A stretch of DNA of 64,000 nucleotides, from the NCBI GenBank assembly GCA_023416515.1, contig JAEZHP010000111.1, positions 11,942 to 75,941 of the forward strand, written 5' to 3'. Source of the stretch: Pseudomonadota bacterium. GTDB taxonomy: Bacteria; Pseudomonadota; Alphaproteobacteria; Sphingomonadales; Sphingomonadaceae. The position numbers and the translations under genes are program-made. Of this stretch, positions 42,659 through 50,718 are shown piece by piece; position 1 is the first letter of the stretch, and every line of letters starts with the position of its first letter. The notes beneath the pieces are model-generated. The model saw nothing but the letters and a program-made list of their open reading frames with translations, did no database searches and was not told where the DNA came from.

Positions 42659-43783
42659 TCAGCTGAGCGCCTTCCTGATCACCCGGGCGTAGATGCGCCG
42701 GAGGGCGTGGATGTCGTCCACGGCGGCGGCTTCGTCGAGCTTGTGCATGGTGCCGTTGGGCAGGCCGAAGTCGATGACCGGGCACAGCGCGATGAGGAAG
42801 CGGCCGTCGGAAGTGCCGCCATGGGTGGAGAGCTTGGGCTCGACCCCCGTCTCCTCGCGGATCGCCTGGGTGACGATGTCGTAGATCGGGCCGGGCGGTG
42901 TCAGGAACGCCTCGCCGGAGATTTTCGCCTCGACCGTGGAGCCGGGCGCTGCTTGCTCGGCGGTGCGGCGCACCAGCTCGACGAGATCCTCGCCGCGCTG
43001 GAGATTGTTGAAACGGATGTTGAGCTGGATGGTCGCGGTGCCGGCGATGACGTTGGTCGCGCCGTTGCTGGTGCGAACGTCGGTGATCTCGAGGTTGGAC
43101 GGCTGGAACCGGTCATTGCCGTCGTCGAGATGGAGCGCGTCGAGGGCGCTCACCACTCGGGCGAGCTTGGGCACCGGATTGTCGGCGCGGTGGGGATAGG
43201 CGACGTGGCCTTGGACCCCGGGGACAGTGATCCACATGTTGACCGACCCGCGGCGGCCGATCTTCACGATATCGCCGAGCCGGTCCTCGGAGGTTGGCTC
43301 GCCGATCAGGATCATGTCGGGGCGGATGTCCCGCTCGGCCATCCATTCCATGATCGACAGGGTGCCATAGCGCGACGGACCTTCCTCGTCGCCGGTGATG
43401 AGCAGGCTCAACGTTCCCTTGTGCTCGGGCACCTCGGCGCAAGCCGCCACGAAGGCGGCGATCGAGCTCTTCATGTCGACCGCGCCGCGGCCGTAGAGAA
43501 GTCCGCCCTCGATTGTCGGGGTGAACGGGTCGGTGCGCCAACCCTCGCCGGGCGGAACCACGTCGACATGACCGGCGAAGCCGAAATGCGGACCGCCCGA
43601 GCCGCGGATCGCGACCATGTTCTCGACCGGGCCTTCAGGCGGGCTTCCGGACAGGAAGCGATGAACGGTGAAGCCAGCCGCTTCGAGCGCCTCGCCGAGA
43701 ACGGTCAGCGTTCCGGCCTCGCGCGGGGTGACGCTTGGGCAGGCGATGAGGCGGGCGGCGAGATCGACGGGATCGATGGTCAT
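42659..43783 (-). CDS. dapE: succinyl-diaminopimelate desuccinylase
   Basis: A 374-residue M20 metallopeptidase of the lysine/meso-DAP pathway. Zinc ligands: His in GHVDVVPPGEGW, Asp in GRGAVDMKS, EE in TGDEEGP, and His in THGGTSDGRF. Dimerisation domain in the middle. Start at ATG 43783; longer forms upstream look like shadow. Confidence 0.96.
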   Translation of the reverse strand: MTIDPVDLAARLIACPSVTPREAGTLTVLGEALEAAGFTVHRFLSGSPPEGPVENMVAIRGSGGPHFGFAGHVDVVPPGEGWRTDPFTPTIEGGLLYGRGAVDMKSSIAAFVAACAEVPEHKGTLSLLITGDEEGPSRYGTLSIMEWMAERDIRPDMILIGEPTSEDRLGDIVKIGRRGSVNMWITVPGVQGHVAYPHRADNPVPKLARVVSALDALHLDDGNDRFQPSNLEITDVRTSNGATNVIAGTATIQLNIRFNNLQRGEDLVELVRRTAEQAAPGSTVEAKISGEAFLTPPGPIYDIVTQAIREETGVEPKLSTHGGTSDGRFLIALCPVIDFGLPNGTMHKLDEAAAVDDIHALRRIYARVIRKALS

Positions 43784-43844
43784 GCACATCGGCCTAGAGT
43801 ATCCGGCGCTCCGCGCACAATCCCGCAGACGGGGAGGGGAGCAG

Positions 43845-44306
43845 ATGCCGAAAATCGATCTCGACGCCATCGAGCAGGTCAATCGCACCGGCTATCCGGC
43901 GCCATTCGACGAGCCGGTGGCAGAACGCTGGTACCGGCGTCTCGCCCCGGCGAGCGGGCTGACCGCGTTCGGCGCCAGCCATGTCACTCTCAGGCCGGGC
44001 GCCTGGTCGTCGCAGCGCCATTGGCATGTCGGTGAGGACGAGTTCCTGGTGATGATCGCGGGCGAAGCGGTTCTCGTCGACGACGATGGAGAGCATGTCC
44101 TTCGTGCGGGTGACTGCGCCGCCTTTCCCATGAATGACCGGAACGGCCACCATCTCCAGAACCGCGGCGACTCCGACTGCACGTTCGTCGTGGTCAGTGC
44201 CGGCGAGCAGGCCGGCGGCGACTACCCGGACATCGACATGCGCTTCACCGCCGAAGGGACTTATGTCCACAACGACGGCACGCCCTACGAGGCGCGGCGG
44301 GTCTAG
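43845..44306 (+). CDS. cupin domain protein
   Basis: A 153-residue single-domain cupin. Motif 1 HWHVGEDEFLVMIAGEAVLVDD and motif 2 AGDCAAFPMNDRNGHHLQN supply the His/Glu metal-site pattern. Start ATG 43845 has a strong GGGGAGGGGAG site. Role unknown. Its stop shares CTAG with the convergent GST gene. Confidence 0.9.
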   Translation: MPKIDLDAIEQVNRTGYPAPFDEPVAERWYRRLAPASGLTAFGASHVTLRPGAWSSQRHWHVGEDEFLVMIAGEAVLVDDDGEHVLRAGDCAAFPMNDRNGHHLQNRGDSDCTFVVVSAGEQAGGDYPDIDMRFTAEGTYVHNDGTPYEARRV

Positions 44307-44968
44307 GTCGCCGGCTGCTCGTAATTCTCGATGACCCAGGGCTCTTCCTGGGCCGCGTTGACCCATTCGACGAGCCAGGGGTGGTTGAGGATCGCCGCGA
44401 CATAGGCCTGGGCGAAGTTGGGCACTTGGATCGAATAGGTGACGAAGCGGGTCACCACCGGGGCGAACATGATGTCGGCCGCGCCGAAGGTGCCGAACAG
44501 ATAGGGGCCACCGCTCCCATGCCGCGCGCGTGCCTGCGCCCACAGCTCCATGAGGCGGCTGATCTCGGCCTTTGTCCCCTCACTGATCGGCTTGGCAGGA
44601 AAGACCTTGCGCACATTCATAGGGTGTTCGCGGCGCAGGTTCGGGAAGCTCGAATGCATCTCGGCGGCCATCGACATGGCCATCCCGCGCGCTTCCGGGT
44701 CCTCGGGCCAGTAACGGGCGCGGTCGGTCTTGTCGGCGAGCCATTCGACGATGGCCAGGCTGTCCCAGATCACCGCCTGGTCGTCCCACAGGATCGGGAC
44801 CTTGCCGCCGGAGGGAGCGAACTCGTCGCCTTCGCGGCGGCGGTCCCACTCCTCGTCGAACATCGGGACGGTGATCTCCTCGAACGGCAGGCCGGACTGC
44901 TTAACCGCCAGCCAGCCGCGAAGCGACCAGGAGGAATAAGCCTTGTTGCCGATGATGAGTTTGAGCAC
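44303..44968 (-). CDS. glutathione S-transferase family protein
   Basis: A 221-residue protein with a thioredoxin-like N-terminus (LIIGNKAYSSWSLRGWL, the catalytic-type Ser/Tyr region) and GKVPILWDD (cis-Pro), then an all-helical C-terminal domain. Conjugates or reduces using glutathione in the cytoplasm; substrate unknown. No partners nearby. Confirmed start at ATG 44968 by the conserved N-terminus. Confidence 0.92.
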   Translation of the reverse strand: MLKLIIGNKAYSSWSLRGWLAVKQSGLPFEEITVPMFDEEWDRRREGDEFAPSGGKVPILWDDQAVIWDSLAIVEWLADKTDRARYWPEDPEARGMAMSMAAEMHSSFPNLRREHPMNVRKVFPAKPISEGTKAEISRLMELWAQARARHGSGGPYLFGTFGAADIMFAPVVTRFVTYSIQVPNFAQAYVAAILNHPWLVEWVNAAQEEPWVIENYEQPAT

Positions 44969-44979
44969 TCGTTTCCTCT

Positions 44980-45069
44980 CTTGTCATTCCCGCGTCCGCA
45001 GGAAGCCAGCTTATCTGCTGATCCCTCGAAGGTGCGCTGGATTCCCGCTTTGGGGGGAATGACGCAAGA
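44980..45069. repeat. CGTCATTCC-type palindromic repeat pair
   Basis: TTGTCATTCCCGC (from 44981) and GGGGGGAATGACGCAAG (to 45067) are inverted, with secondary matching GCCAGC/GCTGG inside. Same family as 31161-31243, more diverged. It fills most of the 130-bp gap between GST and engB. Confidence 0.75.
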
Positions 45070-45098
45070 GGCAAGGCGACGTTCCCGCCGCGGGATGT

Positions 45099-45746
45099 TT
45101 AGGCGAATGCCGCCTCAAGCACCGCCTCGCGAAGACGCTCCATGCCCATCCCGCCCTCGCTCGAGGTGGCGATCACCTCGGGGTGGGCGGCACCATGCTT
45201 GCGCGCCTCCGCCTCGGTCGCGGCCTGAACGTCCGCGAGCTCCGTCGCCTTCACCTTGTCCGCCTTGGTAAGCACGATCCGATAGCTGACCGCTGCTGAG
45301 TCGAGCATCTCGATGATCTCGCGGTCGATCTCCTTGATGCCGTGGCGGCTGTCGATCAGCAGGAGCGCTCGCTTCAGCACCTGGCGCCCGCGCAGATAGT
45401 CGTTGACCAGGTAGCGCCAGCGCCGCGCGACGTCCTTGGGGGCCTTGGCGAAGCCATAGCCCGGCATGTCGACGAGCCGGAACACCGGCGGCGCGCCCAC
45501 TTCGAAGAAATTGAGCTCCTGGGTGCGCCCCGGCGTGTTCGACGTGCGCGCGAGGCCGGAGCGGTTGGTGAGCCGGTTAATCAGCGACGATTTGCCGACG
45601 TTGGAGCGGCCCGCGAAGGCGATCTCCGGAAGCGACGGATCGGGCAGGAATTTGAGCTCCGGCGCCGACTTCAGGAAGGAGATCGGGCCGGAGAAGAGGC
45701 GCCGCGCTTCACGCGCGAGCGCCTCTTGCTGTTCCTCATCGCTCAC
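45099..45746 (-). CDS. engB: ribosome biogenesis GTP-binding protein EngB/YsxC
   Basis: A 215-residue small GTPase. G1 GRSNVGKSS, G2 Thr in TSNTPGRTQ, G3 DMPGYG, G4 TKAD near residue 158. Needed for 50S ribosome maturation. Starts at GTG 45746, which overlaps the yidC TGA (GTGA). Confidence 0.96.
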   Translation of the reverse strand: MSDEEQQEALAREARRLFSGPISFLKSAPELKFLPDPSLPEIAFAGRSNVGKSSLINRLTNRSGLARTSNTPGRTQELNFFEVGAPPVFRLVDMPGYGFAKAPKDVARRWRYLVNDYLRGRQVLKRALLLIDSRHGIKEIDREIIEMLDSAAVSYRIVLTKADKVKATELADVQAATEAEARKHGAAHPEVIATSSEGGMGMERLREAVLEAAFA

Positions 45747-47539
45747 CGCGACTTCGGCTTGCGCCGCCCGCGAGTCTCGTCGCCTTCCTTGGCCAGCGAC
45801 GGGGTCGCAGGGGAAGGCGACGGCGTGGTCGGGGCCGCCGGCTTCATCCGCATCTCGGGATGACGGAAATAGAGCCACTGCTGCTGCGCGATCGACAGGA
45901 TGTTGTTGGTCGCCCAGTAAAGCTGAAGCCCGGCCGCGAACGGCGCCATCACGAACATCAGGATCCACGGCATCAGGCCGAAGATCTGCCGCTGCACGGG
46001 GTCGGGCATCGGCGGGTTGAGCTTCTGCTGGAACCACATCGTCACGCCGACCAGGATCGGCAGGATGCCGATGAGCAGGAAGCTCGGCGGAGTGAAGCTG
46101 AGATAGCCGAACAGGTTCACAGGCGTGAGCGGGTCGGGCGCGGCGAGGTCCTTGATCCACAGCTCCCACGGCTGGTGGCGCATCTCGACCGCCACGATCA
46201 GCACCTTGTAGAGCGCGTAGAAAATCGGGATCTGGAGCAGGATCGGAAGGCAGCCAGCGGCCGGATTGACCTTCTCCTCGCGGTAGAGACGAAGCGTCTC
46301 CTCCTGGAGCTTGGGCTTGTCGTCCTTGTAGCGCTCCTGGAGCGCCTGGATCTTGGGCTGGACGGCGCGCATCTTGCCCATCGACTGGAACTGCTTCTGA
46401 GCGATCGGGAACAAGAGGGCCCGGACGATCACGACGAGCAGGATGATCGACCAGCCGAAATTGCCGATGATCCCGAACAGCCACAGCAGCAGGCTGAAGA
46501 TCGGCCTCATGAACCATTCGAACCAGCCCCAGTCGATCGCCTTGTCGATCGCCGTTCCGAGCTGGTCCTGATAGGCCTCCAGGACCTGCACTTCCTTGGC
46601 GCCGGCGAACAGGTGGCTGGTGACGAAGCGGCCATGGCCCGGAGTCACCACGGCGCCTTGTCCGGCGACGTCTGCCTGGAAGCTGTCGATGTTGCCGAAA
46701 TAGCGGAAGCCTGCGTCGACCGCGAGATTTTGGGCGGGGATGAGCGCGGACAGCCAATATTTGTCGGAGAATCCGACCCAGCCGCCAGTGGTCGAGAAGC
46801 GGCGCTGATGGTCCTGGACGAGATCCGGATAATTGTTGTCGTAATTGGCGGCGCCGTTGAACACGCCAACCGGGCCGACATGCATCGACCAGGTGTCGTG
46901 GTCGCGCGACGCGCCGATTCGGTTGACGAGCTGGAAGGCGCTGACCGCGACCGGGGCGGAGCCGGTGTTGATGACGTGCTGTTCGGCGGTGAACAGATAA
47001 TTCTCGTCGACGCTGAGGCGGATCTCGAAGCGCTGGCCCGCGCCATTGTCCCAGCTCAGGGTGACCGGGGTCGTCGGGGTCAGACGCTGGCCGCTCGACT
47101 GCCACACGGTGTCGCCGCCCGGCACCCGGACATTCTGCCCCTGCCAGCCGAAATGGGCGAAATAGGCGTGCTCGGTGCCTTCGGGCGAATAGAGGCGGAC
47201 CGGCGGCGAATCCGCGGCGATCGTATCGGTGTGGCGGGTGAGAACGAGATCGTCGATGCGCGCGCCCTTGAGGTTGATCGAGCCGCGAAGGCTCGGAGTC
47301 TCGATGGCGATGCGCGGAGTCTCGCGAAGGACCTGGGCGCGGTCGCGGATGGTGCGCGGGGTCTCGGCAGCGCCGCTGGGGAGGCTCGCCGGCTGCTGCT
47401 GGGGCACCAGTCGGCCGTCCTCGACCTTGATCGAAGGCTGCTTGGCGGTCGGGAAGTATCGCTCGGAGATCAAGCTCCAGCCCAACAGCACGAGCACCGA
47501 CAGGGCGATCGCAACGATCAGGTTCTTATTCTCGGTCAC
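45743..47539 (-). CDS. yidC: membrane protein insertase YidC
   Basis: A 598-residue Gram-negative-type insertase: N-terminal membrane anchor (LIVAIALSVLVLLGWSLIS), large periplasmic domain (about 60-360), then five conserved helices with the substrate-groove region (GWSIILLVVIVRALLFP; FYALYKVLIVAVEMRHQP) and a basic C-terminal tail. Works alone or with Sec. Between yidD and engB, which it overlaps. Confidence 0.98.
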   Translation of the reverse strand: MTENKNLIVAIALSVLVLLGWSLISERYFPTAKQPSIKVEDGRLVPQQQPASLPSGAAETPRTIRDRAQVLRETPRIAIETPSLRGSINLKGARIDDLVLTRHTDTIAADSPPVRLYSPEGTEHAYFAHFGWQGQNVRVPGGDTVWQSSGQRLTPTTPVTLSWDNGAGQRFEIRLSVDENYLFTAEQHVINTGSAPVAVSAFQLVNRIGASRDHDTWSMHVGPVGVFNGAANYDNNYPDLVQDHQRRFSTTGGWVGFSDKYWLSALIPAQNLAVDAGFRYFGNIDSFQADVAGQGAVVTPGHGRFVTSHLFAGAKEVQVLEAYQDQLGTAIDKAIDWGWFEWFMRPIFSLLLWLFGIIGNFGWSIILLVVIVRALLFPIAQKQFQSMGKMRAVQPKIQALQERYKDDKPKLQEETLRLYREEKVNPAAGCLPILLQIPIFYALYKVLIVAVEMRHQPWELWIKDLAAPDPLTPVNLFGYLSFTPPSFLLIGILPILVGVTMWFQQKLNPPMPDPVQRQIFGLMPWILMFVMAPFAAGLQLYWATNNILSIAQQQWLYFRHPEMRMKPAAPTTPSPSPATPSLAKEGDETRGRRKPKSR

Positions 47540-47562
47540 TCAAGCGTCCTTGGCGGAAAGGG

Positions 47563-47775
47563 TCAGGGCACCGGATCCGGTCCGGAGCCGCCCCAGGGAT
47601 GACAGCGCGCGAGGCGCTTGGCGGCAAGCCAGCTCCCCTTGAGCGCCCCATAGCGCCGAAGCGCGGTGATTGCATAGGCCGAGCAGGACGGCTGATAGCG
47701 GCACGAAGGCGGGAGCACCCGCGAGGGACCGAGCTGCCAGCCGCGGGCGAGGAGGATGAGGAGCCTGGCGATCAT
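47563..47775 (-). CDS. yidD: membrane protein insertion efficiency factor YidD
   Basis: A 70-residue protein with the invariant CRYQPSCSAYAI segment and RCHPWGGSGPDPVP end. Associates with the inner membrane and helps YidC. Its ATG overlaps the rnpA stop as ATGA, 23 bp before yidC. Confidence 0.96.
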   Translation of the reverse strand: MIARLLILLARGWQLGPSRVLPPSCRYQPSCSAYAITALRRYGALKGSWLAAKRLARCHPWGGSGPDPVP

Positions 47776-48266
47776 TCGGGGAGCCGGCCGCGGAGCTTGG
47801 CGAGCGCCTTTCGGAATTCCGATTCGAGCAGAGCATAGTCGCGCTCGATTCCGCCCGGGCGGCCGATCAGGATATGGTCGGCGCCGGCGACGCCCGCTTC
47901 GGGCAGCACCTTGCGGGCGAGCTCGCGGAATCGGCGCTTCATCCGGTTGCGCACCACCGCGCCTCCGACCTTGCCGGAGACGGTGATTCCGATTCGCCTG
48001 GATGGGTCGCCGTCGCCGCGCGGCCGAACGAGCAGGACGAATCCCGGCATCGGCGCGCGCAGCCCATTATTGGCGGCGAGATAGTCGGCCCGCCGCGTGA
48101 TCCGGGCGAGCGCGGTCGTTGCCCTTAGGCCGACAGCTTCTTGCGGCCGCGGGCGCGGCGCGCGTTCAGGACCTTGCGGCCGCCCACCGTCGCCATGCGG
48201 GACCGGAAACCGTGCCGGCGCGCCCGAACGAGATTGCTCGGTTGGAAGGTGCGCTTCATCGCTCAT
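47772..48266 (-). CDS. rnpA: ribonuclease P protein component, rpmH-overlapping long form
   Basis: The RnpA core is clear: ITRRADYLAANNG, RRIGITVSGKVGGAVVRNRMKRRFRELAR (RNR motif), DHILIGRPG. After the rpmH stop there is no in-frame ATG, GTG or TTG before this core; the next ATG would delete it. The frame is open up to ATG 48266, 7 nt before the rpmH ATG, giving 164 residues with a 45-residue proline-rich extension. This copies the Thermus arrangement. A non-canonical start between 48137 and 48100 is the alternative. The stop overlaps yidD. Confidence 0.78.
   Translation of the reverse strand: MSDEAHLPTEQSRSGAPARFPVPHGDGGRPQGPERAPRPRPQEAVGLRATTALARITRRADYLAANNGLRAPMPGFVLLVRPRGDGDPSRRIGITVSGKVGGAVVRNRMKRRFRELARKVLPEAGVAGADHILIGRPGGIERDYALLESEFRKALAKLRGRLPE
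48125..48259 (-). CDS. rpmH: 50S ribosomal protein L34
   Basis: A 44-residue protein: MKRTFQPSNLVRARRHGFR at the start and the conserved GGRKVLNARRARGRKKLSA end. Start ATG 48259 has GAGG 8 nt upstream. Wholly inside the open frame of rnpA on the same strand, in another reading frame. First gene of the rpmH-rnpA-yidD-yidC-engB block. Confidence 0.97.
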   Translation of the reverse strand: MKRTFQPSNLVRARRHGFRSRMATVGGRKVLNARRARGRKKLSA

Positions 48267-48287
48267 GCCTCGAATAAAATGATCTGA

Positions 48288-48313
48288 AACAAAAGAGCCG
48301 CCCCGGAGGCGGC
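48288..48313 (-). terminator. terminator or attenuator hairpin before rpmH
   Basis: On the minus strand, GCCGCC (48313-48308) and GGCGGC (48302-48297) form a 6-bp stem with a 5-nt loop, followed by TCTTTTGTTT. It could end transcripts from the upstream PGPGW gene. It also lies in the rpmH leader right after the predicted start site, so it may attenuate rpmH. Confidence 0.55.
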
Positions 48314-48326
48314 CATGTGGTCGGAG

Positions 48327-48355
48327 CCCATAGGCAAAGCCGGCGTCCAAGTCAA
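48327..48355 (-). promoter_or_regulatory. rpmH promoter, sigma-70 type
   Basis: On the minus strand TTGACT (48355-48350) and TATGGG (48332-48327) are 17 bp apart, 68 bp before the rpmH ATG. The -35 overlaps the stop codon of the PGPGW gene. Confidence 0.65.
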
Positions 48356-48693
48356 CGATCAGCCGAAGAGTCCGCGGCCAGGGCCTTGTCCCGTTCGGCG
48401 CGGCGGCGCTGGCTCGGGCGGCGGAGGCTCCAGTCGGCCCAGGCGCCCTTGTTCGGGTGGCGGCGCTTGAAGCGGGCATAGTGGCGCTTGGCCCAGCGGC
48501 TGTTCTTGAGCATCAGCCCGGCGCCCGCTGCGAAGAACACGACCCCGCCCGGCCCGGGGATGATTCCCACCAGCGGCGATACCACCACCAGAAGCACGCC
48601 GACCCAGAACAGCAACGGCCGAAGCCAGACCGAGCGGCCCGGGCGCTTGGTCAGCGGAATTCCGGTTTCCTTGTCCCTCTCCATGAAGCGCAT
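48352..48693 (-). CDS. PGPGW-type small membrane protein
   Basis: A 113-residue protein with one or two membrane segments (about 26-42 and 46-62) around the motif VGIIPGPGGVVFFAAGAGLML and a basic C-terminal tail (RHYARFKRRHP...RR). Fits the PGPGW putative transmembrane family, function unknown. ATG 48684 is an alternative. The tail is rich in Arg and may contact nucleic acid or lipid. Confidence 0.75.
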   Translation of the reverse strand: MRFMERDKETGIPLTKRPGRSVWLRPLLFWVGVLLVVVSPLVGIIPGPGGVVFFAAGAGLMLKNSRWAKRHYARFKRRHPNKGAWADWSLRRPSQRRRAERDKALAADSSADR

Positions 48694-48760
48694 GTGGGGA
48701 AGGCAAGGCGCGCGCGCAATCGCAGAACGAGTCTGTGGACATATCAAATACTTCGCTCCA

Positions 48761-48775
48761 GAACGGTGCCGAAAC
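48761..48775. promoter_or_regulatory. near-match LexA box upstream of comM
   Basis: GAAC-GGTGCCG-AAAC fits GAAC-N7-GAAC with one mismatch, 21 bp before the comM ATG. Suggestive only. Confidence 0.25.
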
Positions 48776-48796
48776 GGTAGCGGGCGAAGGGGGCAC

Positions 48797-50305
48797 ATGG
48801 TCGCTCATGTGGGCACGGTCGCGTTCCTGGGCCTCGAGGCGCGTGCCGTCGAGGTGCAGGTCCAGGTCGCGCCCGGCGTTCCCAAGTTCCTGGTGGTCGG
48901 CCTGCCGGACAAGGCCGCCGCGGAAGGGCGCGAGCGGGTCCACGCCGCGCTCAGCGCGATCGGCCTGTCGCTTCCGCCCAAGCGAATCACCGTCAACCTG
49001 TCGCCGGCGGACCTCCCCAAGGAGGGGTCGCATTACGACCTGCCGATCGCGCTCGGCCTTCTCGCGGCGATGGGCGCGGTCGATGCCGAGACGCTGGCCG
49101 GCTATGTCGCGATCGGTGAGCTCAGCCTCGACGGGCGGATCGCGCCGACTCCGGGCGTGCTCCTCGCCGCGCTCCATGCCTCCTCGCGGCAGCTCGGCCT
49201 GATCTGCCCCGCCGCCCAGGGCGCGGAAGCCGCCTGGGCCGGGGAAATCGAGGTGGTCGCCGCGCCCGATCTGATCGCCCTGCTCAACCACCTGCGCGGC
49301 GGAGCGGTGCTGAGCCCGCCTCAGGCCGGGGAGGTGGCGCCGTGGCGCAACGGCCACTGCCTCAGCCAGGTGAAGGGGCAGGAGACCGCCAAGCGAGCGC
49401 TTGAGATCGCTGCGGCCGGCGGCCACAATTTGCTGATGAGCGGTCCCCCAGGGGCCGGCAAGTCGCTGCTCGCCGCGTGCCTTCCGGGGATCCTCCCGGA
49501 GCTCACGCCCGCGGAGGCTCTTGAAGTGTCGATGGTGGCGAGCGTCGCCGGCACGTTGGAAGGCGGACGGCTGACCCGCGCTCGTCCGTTCCGCGCCCCA
49601 CATCACAGCGCCTCCATGGCCGCGCTCGTCGGCGGCGGGCTGAAAGCGCGGCCGGGCGAGGTCAGCCTCGCGCACCTCGGGGTCCTGTTCCTCGACGAGC
49701 TGCCCGAATTCCAGCGGCCCGTGCTCGACAGCCTTCGCCAGCCGCTCGAGACCGGCACCGTCCAGATCGCCCGAGCCAATGCCCACGTCACCTTTCCGGC
49801 CCGAGTGCAGCTGGTCGCCGCGATGAACCCGTGCCGCTGTGGGCATCTCGGCGACGCGGCGCTCGCGTGCAGCCGAGCGCCCCGCTGCGCCGCCGATTAT
49901 CAGGCAAAAGTGTCGGGCCCTCTGCTGGACCGTATCGACCTTCATGTCGAGGTTCAGGCCGTGGCCGCGGCCGACCTCGTCCTGCCGCCGCCCAGCGAGG
50001 GCTCGGCCGAAGTGGCCGAGCGAGTCTCAGCCGCCCGCCGAGTGCAGACGGGGCGTTACGAGGGACACGGGGTCCGAACCAACGCGGAGGCCGACGGCGC
50101 GCTCCTCGACGAGGTCGCCACTCCGGACGAACCCGGGCGACGCCTGCTCGCCCAGGCCGCCGAAGCTATGCGCCTCACCGCTCGCGGCTACCACCGTGTG
50201 ATGCGCGTGGCCCGGACCATCGCCGACCTGGCGGGCAGCGAAGGCGTGGGACGAGTCCACGTCGCTGAGGCGCTCAGCTACCGCCGACAGACGCCTCGGA
50301 ATTGA
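48797..50305 (+). CDS. comM: YifB/ComM-type Mg-chelatase-like AAA+ protein
   Basis: A 502-residue protein: N-terminal Lon-like fold (LGLEARAVEVQVQVAPGVP, DLPIALGLLAAMG), AAA+ core with Walker A GPPGAGKSLLAACLPG and Walker B LFLDELPEF, then the Mg_chelatase C-terminal part with MNPCRCG. ComM is a branch-migrating helicase in natural transformation where studied. ATG 48797 follows a G-rich site (GAAGGGGGC). Abuts the next gene, which is convergent. Confidence 0.93.
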   Translation: MVAHVGTVAFLGLEARAVEVQVQVAPGVPKFLVVGLPDKAAAEGRERVHAALSAIGLSLPPKRITVNLSPADLPKEGSHYDLPIALGLLAAMGAVDAETLAGYVAIGELSLDGRIAPTPGVLLAALHASSRQLGLICPAAQGAEAAWAGEIEVVAAPDLIALLNHLRGGAVLSPPQAGEVAPWRNGHCLSQVKGQETAKRALEIAAAGGHNLLMSGPPGAGKSLLAACLPGILPELTPAEALEVSMVASVAGTLEGGRLTRARPFRAPHHSASMAALVGGGLKARPGEVSLAHLGVLFLDELPEFQRPVLDSLRQPLETGTVQIARANAHVTFPARVQLVAAMNPCRCGHLGDAALACSRAPRCAADYQAKVSGPLLDRIDLHVEVQAVAAADLVLPPPSEGSAEVAERVSAARRVQTGRYEGHGVRTNAEADGALLDEVATPDEPGRRLLAQAAEAMRLTARGYHRVMRVARTIADLAGSEGVGRVHVAEALSYRRQTPRN

Positions 50306-50572
50306 TTATTTGGTCTGGTTGCCGCCGCCCGGCAGGTTCACATCCGGCAGATCAACGTCGGGGGCCTGCACGTCGACCTTGATATCGGTCTTGTCGGTCC
50401 CGCCGAAACTGTCGCCGAACACCAGGAAGGCCACCACGGCCAAGACGACAAGGAGCAGAACCGCGGCGATAAGACCGCCGCCGCCGCTCCGTTCACCGGT
50501 GTTGATGACCGTGGTGCGGTTGCGTTCGACCACGGGCTCCTCGCGGATCACCTCACGCTCACGTTCATCCAT
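50306..50572 (-). CDS. small membrane protein, hypothetical
   Basis: An 88-residue protein with one membrane segment (about 34-53) between a charged cytoplasmic-looking N-terminus (EREREVIREEPVVERNR) and an acidic tail with VDVQAPDVDLPDVNLPG. Related small proteins are frequent in Sphingomonads, function unknown. The stop abuts the comM stop. Confidence 0.7.
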   Translation of the reverse strand: MDEREREVIREEPVVERNRTTVINTGERSGGGGLIAAVLLLVVLAVVAFLVFGDSFGGTDKTDIKVDVQAPDVDLPDVNLPGGGNQTK

Positions 50573-50718
50573 GAAGCACCTTTAGAATCTAATCCATGCG
50601 AATGAACGTGGAGCGGTGCGGGGCGTTCCGCGCAAACGGCAAGAAGAGGGTTAACGTCAGCGTAGATTCAAGGCGTTGCTCTGCGCCTGACACGTGAGCA
50701 ACGACTTGCCGGGCCGAC

